Source of the DNA: a virus
Virus record (IMG/VR): IMGVR_UViG_3300033156_000450
Coordinates: 1 to 32,685 of that record
Length of the DNA: 32,685 nucleotides
Reading direction: 5' to 3' (one strand)
Part shown: positions 6,802 to 12,824 of the stretch, in pieces
How positions within the stretch are numbered: position 1 is the stretch's first letter
Layout: every line of letters starts with the position of its first letter
Translations under genes and position numbers: made by a program
The notes under the pieces: model-generated
Seen by the model: the letters and a program-made list of their open reading frames with translations, nothing else
Databases searched by the model: none
Told to the model about the DNA's origin: nothing

Positions 6802-7227
6802 TTAGCACAACCCCCGCAATGCATCGGCCAGTTGCCGTCCTCTGTCACCGTCTCCTATGACGACGACAACTGGGCCTGTACGCTGGGGTTCGGTGGGTTG
6901 TTCGTCCTCCATCCGCGCCAGCCGGACCAGTTCAACGCTCGCCTGCGCCCGCGCCATGTCGGGGTTTCTCGTTGTCCGATACGCCTCGTCGTACAGCCTC
7001 CGGTACACCGGAGCGCCGCCGACGACCTGATATGCCTCCAACACTCGGGGCGAGAACAGCCGCCTGTCGGGAGTAGGGGAAATGTACGGCAACTGTCCTG
7101 CCTGACAGCGTTTGTGGACTGAGGATGCCGTAATGCCGAACATCCGCCCCACCTCAGCGGCTGTCAGCAAACCTTGTCCGGGTCGTGCATCCCCTGGTCG
7201 ATCATCTTGTCGAAGTGCCTCTCCCAT
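6802..7227 (-). CDS. excisionase-like helix-turn-helix protein
   Basis: This 141-residue protein holds a winged-HTH of the MerR/excisionase (HTH_17) type at about residues 20-65: LLTAAEVGRMFGITASSVHK, then a wing with the basic stretch PDRRLFSP. Such proteins act as directionality factors for tyrosine integrases or as local DNA-binding regulators. A longer helical C-terminal part and VVVVIGDGDRG near the end are not typical of simple excisionases. With the ATG at 7227 it overlaps the XRE gene by 64 bases. TTG 7170, just before the HTH, is an alternative start that would remove most of the overlap. Confidence 0.65.
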   Translation of the reverse strand: MGEALRQDDRPGDARPGQGLLTAAEVGRMFGITASSVHKRCQAGQLPYISPTPDRRLFSPRVLEAYQVVGGAPVYRRLYDEAYRTTRNPDMARAQASVELVRLARMEDEQPTEPQRTGPVVVVIGDGDRGRQLADALRGLC

Positions 7228-7733
7228 CCGAGTTTGACCCCCTCTTCGAGTCCGTACTCACGGGCCATATGCACGAGGCAGTTGATGGCGGTGTAGACAT
7301 CCCACACCTGTTCCATCAACTGTGAAACCTCCTCCATATCCAGCTCGCCCTTGTATATCTCATGGCAGAGTTTTGTGAGGACCGCCTGCACCTGCTCTGC
7401 CGATTCCTCCGCCTCCTCCACATAGCACGACCCGACCATCGCTGGGTGTCCATCGATCTGATTAGGCACCCAGCCGGTCGGGTACGGAGGGGGAGAGTCT
7501 TGGGGCGAGAGAACAAAATCGTGCTCGCTGCCGTCTTGCCCACTCATCCGAATGATAAGGGGCGACTGCAAGGCACAGGCTATATCCATGAGTACGTTGA
7601 GTGACGGCGGTTTATGCCCGTTGGCTACTGCCCATATATGCTGTGACGACACTCCCGCCTTCCGGGCCAGCGCCCGCTGGGTAAGTTTGAGACGAGCCAG
7701 TGCGTCGGGGATGCCGACAATTTGTATATCCAT
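7164..7733 (-). CDS. XRE-family regulator (Cro/early-side), 189 aa
   Basis: Residues 17-42 (LTQRALARKAGVSSQHIWAV) form a classic XRE helix-turn-helix. The rest is acidic and helical, with no clear peptidase or RecA-cleavage site. It is the first gene of the leftward early operon and faces the rightward repressor gene across 258 bases, the standard position of a Cro-type regulator. ATG 7733 is preceded by AGGGAGGGGGG, and a promoter lies only about 20 bases upstream, so the leader is very short. The large C-terminal domain (about 75-189) may sense something or dimerise; it is not recognised. Confidence 0.75.
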   Translation of the reverse strand: MDIQIVGIPDALARLKLTQRALARKAGVSSQHIWAVANGHKPPSLNVLMDIACALQSPLIIRMSGQDGSEHDFVLSPQDSPPPYPTGWVPNQIDGHPAMVGSCYVEEAEESAEQVQAVLTKLCHEIYKGELDMEEVSQLMEQVWDVYTAINCLVHMAREYGLEEGVKLGWERHFDKMIDQGMHDPDKVC

Positions 7734-7753
7734 TTTCCCCCCTCCCTGTGTAC

Positions 7754-7783
7754 ATCATACAACATGGTGTTATATAAGTGCAA
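7754..7783 (-). promoter_or_regulatory. leftward early promoter
   Basis: On the minus strand TTGCAC (7783-7778) is separated by 18 bases from TATGAT (7759-7754). Transcription would start near 7747, only about 14 bases from the ATG at 7733. Imperfect short inverted repeats (AACA-TGG-TGTT near 7761-7771) overlap the spacer and could be operator half-sites. Confidence 0.6.
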
Positions 7784-7835
7784 GGCAAGGCGGGGGTATT
7801 ATGAGTCCATACGGGAGAGATGCGCCGACCTGTTA

Positions 7836-7844
7836 TGCTATAAT
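7836..7844 (+). promoter_or_regulatory. extended -10 promoter towards the repressor
   Basis: TGCTATAAT is a perfect extended -10 element (TG, one base, TATAAT). No good -35 is present, which extended -10 promoters tolerate. It points at the repressor gene. Confidence 0.45.
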
Positions 7845-7888
7845 GCAACCAAACGGTGTATTAGCCCGATATTTAACGCCATACCGTC

Positions 7889-7920
7889 GTATTGACCAAT
7901 ACAACAAGCCGGTGTATGGT
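7889..7920 (+). promoter_or_regulatory. repressor promoter with palindromic operator
   Basis: TTGACC (7892-7897), 17 bases, TATGGT (7915-7920) gives a plausible sigma-70 promoter. The -35 box is inside an exact inverted repeat, GTATTG-AC-CAATAC (7889-7902). A dimeric regulator bound there would occlude the promoter, as expected for a lysogeny switch. Confidence 0.55.
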
Positions 7921-7933
7921 TGGCGTAGGGGAT

Positions 7934-7966
7934 TATGTGTAGAGGCTGCTGCTGCCTAGACACATA
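7934..7966 (+). other. 5'-leader stem-loop of the repressor mRNA
   Basis: TATGTGT (7934-7940) pairs with ACACATA (7960-7966); inside it AGGC pairs with GCCT around a TGCTGCT loop. The hairpin ends directly before GGGGGTG, the only good Shine-Dalgarno of the repressor gene, so it could affect ribosome access or mRNA stability. Confidence 0.55.
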
Positions 7967-7991
7967 GGGGGTGTAGGCAACGAGTACCGAG

Positions 7992-8399
7992 TTGCGCGAG
8001 ATAGGACGACGGCTGGAGCAGATGCGCAAAGACAAGGGCCTCAGCCGACGTGAGGTCGCAGAGCATTTGGGCACTACGATTCAGAGCATTTACAACTGGG
8101 AGCGCCATCGCGGCGGGAGAATGCCGCCCTATGAGGCTCTATTCGCGATGGTAGAACTGTACCAACGGCACATCGGCGAGGTCTTTGGGATACCCGACCC
8201 CAAGCGGGTGTATCTGCGGGATATCACTCATCAGTTGCCCGATGACTTGGCTGAGTGGGTCTGTCAGGAGGGCAGTGAAGAGTTCCTGCTAATGGCCCGA
8301 GAGATAGATGAAAACAACATCGATCCCGACTTCATTCGCGGCATAATCAATATCATGCGGGCACAGAAACGTCATCAAAACGAGGAAGGGGACACATGA
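7992..8399 (+). CDS. XRE-family prophage repressor
   Basis: This protein is 135 aa from TTG 7992. An XRE helix-turn-helix occupies about residues 4-45 (KGLSRREVAEHLGTTIQSIY, then NWERHR). The C-terminal half is acidic and helical and lacks a Ser-Lys peptidase, so a LexA-type self-cleavage mechanism is not supported. The start is uncertain. TTG 7992 is 20 bases from GGGGGTG, while the in-frame ACG at 7980 is eight bases from it and would give a natural-looking T-S-T-E-L N terminus after initiation. No ATG or GTG is available after the TAG at 7974. The gene opens the rightward lysogeny operon; its stop abuts the next ATG (TGAATG). Confidence 0.75.
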   Translation: MREIGRRLEQMRKDKGLSRREVAEHLGTTIQSIYNWERHRGGRMPPYEALFAMVELYQRHIGEVFGIPDPKRVYLRDITHQLPDDLAEWVCQEGSEEFLLMAREIDENNIDPDFIRGIINIMRAQKRHQNEEGDT

Positions 8400-8780
8400 A
8401 TGCCCATCGACAGAATACATCAGCCGCACATTCAGACACGTGCCGAACATGCATTTGAAGAAGTGGTGCTCCATAGCGGCACAACGACAGATTTAGGCAC
8501 GGGATCGGCCGTCAATCTGTCCGGCTACGTATGTGCCTGGCTGGTCGTCGGTGTCTCTGATATTGCCTCCAACTCACGATTGACGCTTGAAATGCAATAC
8601 CTCGCTGGCAGTAAGTGGGTTCGTATGCCCGATACTAAGGTTGAATACTCCGCAGCCACGACATCTCCACAGGCTATAGCAATAGACCTCCCACCGTCGG
8701 CGCAGGCCCGCATAGCATGGACGCTATCAGGTGACGCGCCCTCCGCGACGTGGTCAGCATCACTGCATCTGTCATCATAG
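8400..8780 (+). CDS. paralogue of the late tail-region protein at 15957-16346
   Basis: This 126-residue beta-rich protein matches the product of the leftward late gene at 15957-16346. Both have G-Y-x-x-x-W-L-V-V-x-V-x-D in the middle, a KW(V/F)...P strand, and a shared end R-(I/L)-(A/V)-W-T-x-x-G-D-x-P-S followed by S-A-x-L-x-x-x-S. The ATG directly follows the repressor stop, with GAGGAAGGGG upstream, so it is translated from the repressor message and should be made in the lysogen. The late copy lies among tail and lysis genes. A decoy or exclusion role for this copy is inference; a stray duplicate of a structural gene is the alternative. Confidence 0.75.
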   Translation: MPIDRIHQPHIQTRAEHAFEEVVLHSGTTTDLGTGSAVNLSGYVCAWLVVGVSDIASNSRLTLEMQYLAGSKWVRMPDTKVEYSAATTSPQAIAIDLPPSAQARIAWTLSGDAPSATWSASLHLSS

Positions 8781-8802
8781 GGCTGCAAACGAGGTGGGAA
8801 TT

Positions 8803-8925
8803 ATGGCAGCCCAGACAGCAATCCAAGAGCCTCCTGTCGTTTTAAAGATTGTACCGACAACCCACGTTATCGTCTATTGTGCGATATCCAGCAACATCGC
8901 GCTCATCGGTCGGCCGTCAGAGTGA
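8803..8925 (+). CDS. 40-aa hypothetical protein
   Basis: ATG 8803 follows GAGGTGGG at good distance and opens 40 residues. The middle (about residues 12-37, VVLKIVPTTHVIVYCAISSN and on) is hydrophobic and beta-prone, with one cysteine. It may be a small membrane-associated or secreted peptide, though it lacks a clear charged signal-peptide N terminus. It starts 22 bases after the tail-paralogue stop and is likely in the same transcript. Not recognised. Confidence 0.5.
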   Translation: MAAQTAIQEPPVVLKIVPTTHVIVYCAISSNIALIGRPSE

Positions 8926-9018
8926 CCGAGGAGTGATCAACCGTTTGCGTAGTCGGGTCGATCCGGGACCGGCTGCAACTGTCTCTGGGCGCTATGACAA
9001 TAATGGGGGGTTGGTATA

Positions 9019-9447
9019 ATGTGGCGGTTAGGCATCATCGGACTCGTTGCCGTCCTGCTGGCCGGTTGCAGTGCAGCGACGCCGGAGGGCATAATCGGCA
9101 GGTCGACAAACGGTGGGTCCGGTGCAACCAGCATCACGATGTCTGAGGGCACGTTGACGATCCACTACAATTTCATGCCGGTTCGGGCGACAACCGACCC
9201 CGAACTCCGCAAGGAGATAGGCCGGAAGTGGGCCGATAAGATCAAGCGGCTGTTTGACACCAGTCCCAGTCTGCGCACGGTGGTAGTCTGGGTGACGCTA
9301 CCCTACGACGATGTATATGGAAAGCGTACCTGGAAACAGTACCTCAGATGGTCCATCAGTCGCAGCAAATATGAGCATATACAATGGGACCATTTCACCG
9401 ACGACGACCTGCTGAGGATCGTAGACACCATCAAACCGCTGCAGTAA
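9019..9447 (+). CDS. lipoprotein encoded in the lysogeny block
   Basis: The N terminus is a lipoprotein signal peptide: hydrophobic residues 4-14 and the lipobox L-A-G-C with C17. The mature part of about 125 residues has a strand-rich start (GTLTIHYNFMP) and a helix-rich end (KEIGRKWADKIKRLF). It should sit on the outer face of the cytoplasmic membrane. Lipoproteins expressed from prophages often exclude superinfecting phages or block DNA entry, and the location between repressor and integrase suits such a lysogenic-conversion role, but no specific family is recognised. The start has GGGGGG about eight bases upstream. Confidence 0.8.
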   Translation: MWRLGIIGLVAVLLAGCSAATPEGIIGRSTNGGSGATSITMSEGTLTIHYNFMPVRATTDPELRKEIGRKWADKIKRLFDTSPSLRTVVVWVTLPYDDVYGKRTWKQYLRWSISRSKYEHIQWDHFTDDDLLRIVDTIKPLQ

Positions 9448-9459
9448 GGGGGTATGGGG

Positions 9460-9549
9460 ATGAGGGGTTTGCAGGCCGCAGGCTGGATGCTCGCGGGGAT
9501 TTTGCTGGCGCTGGTGCTGATAGCAGTCTACCGTCTGGCGGCGGGCTAG
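9460..9549 (+). CDS. 29-aa single-span membrane peptide
   Basis: ATG 9460 is six bases after GGGGG, and the frame runs to TAG 9547-9549, giving 29 residues. An in-frame ATG at 9454 is too near the Shine-Dalgarno. Residues about 8-25 (GWMLAGILLALVLIAVYR) form one transmembrane helix with a positive C-terminal side. It lies 12 bases after the lipoprotein and three bases before the integrase, so it is almost certainly co-transcribed. It may partner the lipoprotein or be a small holin- or toxin-like peptide. Confidence 0.55.
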   Translation: MRGLQAAGWMLAGILLALVLIAVYRLAAG

Positions 9550-9552
9550 ACA

Positions 9553-10695
9553 ATGGGGTCTATCCGCAAGCGGGGTAAGGGCACCTGGACAATCATCTAC
9601 AGCCTCGGTCGGGACCCGCAGACGGGCAAATACCGGCAGAAGTGGGAGACCATCAAAGGCACGAAGGCACAAGCAAAGGCCGTCCTGGCAGAGCGTGAGG
9701 CTGCTGTTGCCAGGGGTCAGATGCAAGACACATCGCGGATGACCGTCGGGCAGTTTCTGGCGCGATGGTATGACTCGCATGTAACCCGAATCCGGCCCGC
9801 AACCGCCACGAGCTATGAGATACAAATTCGTTGCCACATCACTCCCGCTATCGGCAGCATTCTCCTGTCCAAGCTCACACCCTTGGACCTCCAGGAGCTC
9901 TACGCCGCCAAACTACAGGGTGGCCGCAGCGACGGCAAGCCGGGCGGCCTATCTCCGCAGTCGGTGAGATATATCCACGCCGTGATTCGCGAGGCGTTGT
10001 CCGATGCCGTGCGGTGGGGGATGGTCAGCCGCAATGTGGCCGACCTGATCGACCCACCTCGGCCCGATAAACAACGTCCGACTGCCTGGACAGTCGAGCA
10101 GGCAACCGTGTTCCTCCAGGCAACCCGCAACGATGCAGTTTACCCACTCTATCTGCTGGCCCTGATGACCGGAATGCGGCGCGGCGAACTGCTGGCTCTG
10201 GAGTGGCAGGATATCGATTGGGACCGGAGGACCGTGAGCGTCCAGCGTAGCGTGCAAAGGGTCGGCCGTCGGTTGATTGTCGGTGTGCCGAAAACCGAGC
10301 ATAGCGTAAGGCAGGTCGCCCTACCCGACTCCTGTATCCAGGCCCTGCGGCATCATCGTACCCATCAGTTGCAGATACGGCTAATAATGGGCGGGCGCTA
10401 CCTCGACTGCCATCTGGTGTTCCCCGGTCCGGGGGGTGAGCATATGGAGCCCAGGGCGCTGACACGACGCTATGAACGTGCAATCAAGCGCCTGCCGGTC
10501 CCGTACATCCCCTTTCACGGACTCCGCCACACCCACGCTACAACCCTGCTCAAACAGGGCATTCATCCCAAGGTGGTAGCGGAGAGACTGGGGCATTCGC
10601 AGATTCGGACCACGATGGACACCTACAGCCATGTACTGCCCAGTATGCAGGAGGAGGCAGCCCGCGCAGTGGAGAGGGTGTTGGGCGAGTTTTAG
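9553..10695 (+). CDS. int: tyrosine-type phage integrase
   Basis: This 380-residue site-specific recombinase has a basic N-terminal arm-binding segment (SIRKRGKGTW, 3-12), a SAM-like core-binding domain (about 62-160) and a catalytic domain with the full set R209 (in TGMRRGEL), K247, H322-x-x-R325, H348 and the nucleophile Y358 in TYSH. Length and order are typical of integrases that use tRNA genes as attB. All catalytic residues are present, so it should be active. It ends the rightward operon. Its stop codon lies inside a 23-bp direct repeat, and a terminator plus a tRNA-3'-end-like segment follow, consistent with attP. The ATG at 9553 is close to the preceding stop and lacks a strong Shine-Dalgarno, so coupled translation is likely. 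Confidence 0.95.
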   Translation: MGSIRKRGKGTWTIIYSLGRDPQTGKYRQKWETIKGTKAQAKAVLAEREAAVARGQMQDTSRMTVGQFLARWYDSHVTRIRPATATSYEIQIRCHITPAIGSILLSKLTPLDLQELYAAKLQGGRSDGKPGGLSPQSVRYIHAVIREALSDAVRWGMVSRNVADLIDPPRPDKQRPTAWTVEQATVFLQATRNDAVYPLYLLALMTGMRRGELLALEWQDIDWDRRTVSVQRSVQRVGRRLIVGVPKTEHSVRQVALPDSCIQALRHHRTHQLQIRLIMGGRYLDCHLVFPGPGGEHMEPRALTRRYERAIKRLPVPYIPFHGLRHTHATTLLKQGIHPKVVAERLGHSQIRTTMDTYSHVLPSMQEEAARAVERVLGEF

Positions 10696-10709
10696 CAAAT
10701 TCGTAGCAG
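10687..10709 (+). repeat. attP-flanking direct repeat, copy 1
   Basis: The sequence GAGTTTTAGCAAATT-CG-TAGCAG recurs 278 bases downstream with only two mismatches in 23. It overlaps the integrase stop codon and contains TAGCA twice. The copies lie on either side of the tRNA-like segment, as arm-type integrase sites do. Confidence 0.8.
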
Positions 10710-10729
10710 GTTGCCTCGGCCCGTCCCCA

Positions 10730-10760
10730 GTCCGATGGAATTCGTCCCGAACCATCGGAC
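10730..10760 (+). other. 9-bp inverted repeat after integrase
   Basis: GTCCGATGG (10730-10738) and CCATCGGAC (10752-10760) are exact inverted copies around a 13-base loop. This hairpin comes directly before the terminator and may protect the mRNA 3' end or bind protein in attP. Confidence 0.6.
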
Positions 10761-10761
10761 G

Positions 10762-10795
10762 CCGAAACCCCCGCAGTGCGGGGGTTTCCGGTTTT
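10762..10795 (+). terminator. integrase terminator
   Basis: AAACCCCCGC and GCGGGGGTTT form a ten-base-pair stem with an AGT loop, extended by CCG/CGG around one bulged base, followed by TTTT. It is a strong rho-independent terminator for rightward transcription. Confidence 0.85.
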
Positions 10796-10803
10796 AACCT
10801 CCG

Positions 10804-10847
10804 TGGTCGGGCCGGCCGGACTCGAACCGGCGGCCTCTTGAACCCCA
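10804..10847 (-). other. attP: tRNA 3'-end segment, probable attP core
   Basis: On the minus strand this segment holds a perfect T arm (GCCGG-TTCGAGT-CCGGC) followed by CGGCCCG, a discriminator A and CCA. A TGGGG followed by TTCAAG upstream fits part of an anticodon arm. A full tRNA fold is not formed, since D and anticodon stems are missing, though CGGGCCG at 10882-10876 would pair with the acceptor 3' side. Phages that integrate into tRNA genes carry just such a 3' piece as the attP core. The C1-G72 pair and A73 would suit tRNA-Pro, but identity is not secure. Confidence 0.65.
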
Positions 10848-10964
10848 TTTATGCGTCATGTCGCGCGCCCTGTGGCGGCCCGGCACACGAATGCAGTTCC
10901 CACGGGGGTTTCGAGCGTCCTTCCCGGTTTGATTCGGGTCCACAGACGCCCATCGGCGCGGCAG

Positions 10965-10987
10965 GAGTTTTAGCAAATTATTAGCAG
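10965..10987 (+). repeat. attP-flanking direct repeat, copy 2
   Basis: GAGTTTTAGCAAATT-AT-TAGCAG matches copy 1 at 21 of 23 positions. The surrounding sequence is not otherwise duplicated, so this is a specific short repeat rather than a large duplication. Confidence 0.8.
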
Positions 10988-11024
10988 TCTGTCACCTCGA
11001 TATCTAAGTTCGCGGTCTAGGCAT

Positions 11025-11288
11025 CTACTCCATCGCGCCGTGCAATGTCAGCGCCCAACCTGTACCCCTGCATTCGGGGCAATCCTCTGTTACATGCCCG
11101 TTGCAGGTAGCGCAGTCAACGAGTAGGGGGTCAGGTTGGTGATTACCGCTGTATGCAACAACGGCATGAATGATTTGGTTCCTACACATATGCATGACCG
11201 TCGGCCCGTCCGCTGACATGTGAGGAGCATCCTGGCCCCATTGGCGGATAAGTGTCCTGAGCCGTGATTCGAGGGTTGTCTTATTCAT
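11025..11288 (-). CDS. small protein with half a DnaJ-type zinc finger, 87 aa
   Basis: ATG 11288 has GGAGGAGGGCGAGGGGG directly upstream and gives 87 residues. Residues about 62-80 read C-A-T-C-N-G...C-P-E-C-R-G-T-G, two CxxCxG units as in the DnaJ Cys-rich domain, enough for one zinc site. The N-terminal part is helical and basic (LESRLRTLIRQWGQ). The gene overlaps the 3' end of the ribbon-helix-helix gene by eight bases. It is the last gene of the accessory operon before attP. Function unknown; a nucleic-acid or partner-binding role is possible. Confidence 0.7.
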   Translation of the reverse strand: MNKTTLESRLRTLIRQWGQDAPHMSADGPTVMHMCRNQIIHAVVAYSGNHQPDPLLVDCATCNGHVTEDCPECRGTGWALTLHGAME

Positions 11289-11451
11289 CCCCCTCGCCCT
11301 CCTCCAGATACTTCGCAACCGGCGGATACGCCCGGATCGCCTCCACCGCCAGGGCCGACATGCTCGACCCCGGTCCAGCCTCGAACGCAGCGCGACGCAG
11401 GGCCTCGCGCATGGCAGGGGATACGTAGACGTTGAGTTGGATGGTTTTCAC
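11281..11451 (-). CDS. ribbon-helix-helix protein, 56 aa
   Basis: GTG 11451, preceded by GGGGGG-AACAAC, opens a 56-residue frame ending at TAA 11281. The pattern is a short beta strand (KTIQLNVYVSP) followed by a basic helix (AMREALRRAAFEA), a turn with G-P-G-S-S and a second helix (MSALAVEAIRAY). This is the Arc/CopG/MetJ-like DNA-binding fold. No toxin gene is evident beside it, so it is more likely a local regulator than an antitoxin. Its place in the accessory operon suggests it could control that operon's promoter at 13696-13724. Confidence 0.7.
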   Translation of the reverse strand: MKTIQLNVYVSPAMREALRRAAFEAGPGSSMSALAVEAIRAYPPVAKYLEEGEGDE

Positions 11452-11464
11452 GTTGTTCCCCCCT

Positions 11465-11704
11465 TTATCTGATATGGCCGCCGGGATTGCGGATGAGCCA
11501 GAGCATGTCTGTGGTCAGCCACTTGCGGCGGGCCTCCGCCACCGACTCGGCCTCGATGCTGTAGATGTGCCGCGCCGAGTAGCCGCCCTGTGCGCGGCAA
11601 CCCCGGTTGTGGTCGGCACAACATCGCTCGGCGGCCTCGCGGGTTGCATGGATCACGTCGCAGCCTTGGGGCGACTGCTCCCAGCAGGTATAATAACGCG
11701 CCAT
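11465..11704 (-). CDS. hypothetical protein, 79 aa
   Basis: ATG 11704 is preceded by GGAGGGGGACACCG, giving a better start than the longer frame to 11722. The 79-residue product begins MARYYTCWEQ and has five cysteines, with a helix REAAERCCADHN and a second helix SVAEARRKWLTT. The alternating strand-helix-strand-helix layout looks like a small alpha/beta fold. No family recognised. A repeated GC hairpin module (11731-11792) lies just upstream. Confidence 0.6.
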   Translation of the reverse strand: MARYYTCWEQSPQGCDVIHATREAAERCCADHNRGCRAQGGYSARHIYSIEAESVAEARRKWLTTDMLWLIRNPGGHIR

Positions 11705-11730
11705 CGGTGTCCCCCTCCTCATCTGTATTT

Positions 11731-11792
11731 GCGGTCTCCCGCGACCGGGGTTGCCCCCGGTTTCGGCCCCTACAGGGCCTCGTCAGGCGGGG
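11731..11792 (-). repeat. intergenic double-hairpin module, copy 1
   Basis: About 62 bases nearly identical to 12384-12445. Each copy has two stem-loops: ACCGGGG/CCCCGGT and GGCCC/GGGCC. The loops differ between copies while the stems are kept (CTACA versus TCT in the second stem-loop), which suggests selection for RNA structure. It spans the stop codon of the gene at 11783 and the leader of the gene at 11704. No T-tract follows, so it is not a standard terminator. Confidence 0.75.
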
Positions 11793-12343
11793 ACGTCCGT
11801 GTCGGTCACGAGTTTTCCGGCTCCAGCAATCACCTGGGCCTGATGGTCCAACAGGTGAGCAATTGCGCGGATTTGGTCGTCCTCCCACCAGGGGCAGGAC
11901 TCCAGCCACCCGCGTGCGTACTGGGTTAGCTCTGCAGCCTCTTTCAAGGCCGCGACGACTTCGCGGGACATGGCGCGTTGTGCGATAGTCTCAGATTTTG
12001 GCCTGTGGCGAAGGCCATGCCGCATGTCGTGCAGTACGTGCATGGTGTATCTCCCTGCACGCTGTTCCTGCTCCAGCATGTCCGCGATAACCGCGTACGT
12101 GCTGGCCTGAGGGCCTCCCCTCAGGAGTTTGACGGCAGCCTTAGCCGCCTGGTCGGCGACGAGGGCCACCGATCCTGCTAGGTCGATCTCGTCTTTGGTG
12201 CGGCTATCGTCTGGTTCGCACCCAGATTCTATACGCACCTGGGCATCGATAGCCCAGAGGCAACCCTGGAGCACGGCACGGAGCCAGTCAGGTGTCTCGG
12301 CCTGTTGGTGCAGGGCAGACAACGCCATCTTCGTCTGTTTCAT
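11783..12343 (-). CDS. hypothetical protein, 186 aa
   Basis: This 186-residue, almost wholly helical, acidic protein has no membrane segment or known motif. Helices near residues 5-35 (MALSALHQQAETPDWLRAVL) and 125-175 (AALKEAAELTQYARGW) dominate; the centre holds MHVLHDMRHGLRHR. ATG 12343 has GAGGAGGG a few bases upstream, immediately after a leader hairpin. Its stop lies within the first copy of the repeated double-hairpin module. It resembles many phage accessory proteins of unknown role. Confidence 0.65.
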   Translation of the reverse strand: MKQTKMALSALHQQAETPDWLRAVLQGCLWAIDAQVRIESGCEPDDSRTKDEIDLAGSVALVADQAAKAAVKLLRGGPQASTYAVIADMLEQEQRAGRYTMHVLHDMRHGLRHRPKSETIAQRAMSREVVAALKEAAELTQYARGWLESCPWWEDDQIRAIAHLLDHQAQVIAGAGKLVTDTDVPA

Positions 12344-12357
12344 CTTGTTCCCTCCTC

Positions 12358-12375
12358 GCCCGGTCTCAGCCGGGC
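12358..12375 (-). promoter_or_regulatory. leader hairpin next to the Shine-Dalgarno, copy 1
   Basis: On the minus strand GCCCGG-CTGAGA-CCGGGC is followed at once by GAGGAGGG, the ribosome-binding site of the gene at 12343. The same design recurs before the gene at 13135. Confidence 0.6.
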
Positions 12376-12383
12376 TTGATTGT

Positions 12384-12445
12384 GCGGTCCTCCCGCGACC
12401 GGGGCCTGGCCCCGGTTTCGGCCCTCTGGGCCTCGTCAGGCGGGG
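12384..12445 (-). repeat. intergenic double-hairpin module, copy 2
   Basis: Second copy of the 62-base module. The first stem here is a perfect nine-base inverted repeat, ACCGGGGCC-T-GGCCCCGGT, and the second is GGCCC-TCT-GGGCC. It lies in the gap between genes at 12456 and 12343, followed on the minus strand by a further leader hairpin (12358-12375). Confidence 0.75.
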
Positions 12446-12455
12446 CTGCCAATTG

Positions 12456-12824
12456 TCAATAGTGCGCTGCGCACACCGGCATCTCCGGATAAGCGCATAG
12501 CGTAGGCCCTACAACACGGGCCAACCGCCGACAACCGACAATTCGCCCGCCCTCATCCCGGATATAATCGTCCGGGATGAGGAAATCCTGCCGCTCACAG
12601 CACGCCTGGGCAGCGGGGAGGGAGACTATGTAGCATGTCCCCCTCTCCCTGGGCGGCAACTCATCCGCCGCTCCCAGGCGCTTGCTCACCAGGGGGATGC
12701 CGTCGATATCCCCCTGCGGCTCAATCTCCTCCGTCAGTCGGAGCACTCCGGCCGATGGAATCTCACGGACCCCGGACGCCAGATGGAGGCGGATCACGTG
12801 CGGGGTGAGGTTGACTAGGTTCAT
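12456..12824 (-). CDS. phage conserved protein of the NLTPH type, 122 aa
   Basis: The protein begins with N-L-V-N-L-T-P-H-V-I, a signature I recall from a widespread phage hypothetical family that also shows an I-P-x-S-G-x-x-R segment, a G-I-P-L-V strand, a G-T-x-Y-I-V-S strand and a final R-D-E-x-G-R-I-V-G-C-R. All are present here. Function of the family is not known to me. ATG 12824 overlaps the upstream stop as ATGA, and GGGAGGG lies six bases ahead, so it is coupled to the preceding gene. Confidence 0.75.
   Translation of the reverse strand: MNLVNLTPHVIRLHLASGVREIPSAGVLRLTEEIEPQGDIDGIPLVSKRLGAADELPPRERGTCYIVSLPAAQACCERQDFLIPDDYIRDEGGRIVGCRRLARVVGPTLCAYPEMPVCAAHY

Noticed and set aside
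10804-10882. A complete, functional tRNA gene
   Set aside because: Only the T arm and acceptor pair. No 5-bp anticodon stem with a 7-base loop and no D stem could be drawn, so it was listed as an attP-core candidate instead.
11281-11451. Toxin-antitoxin pair around the ribbon-helix-helix gene
   Set aside because: The neighbours on both sides show no RelE, HicA, PIN or MazF features, so an antitoxin role is not supported.
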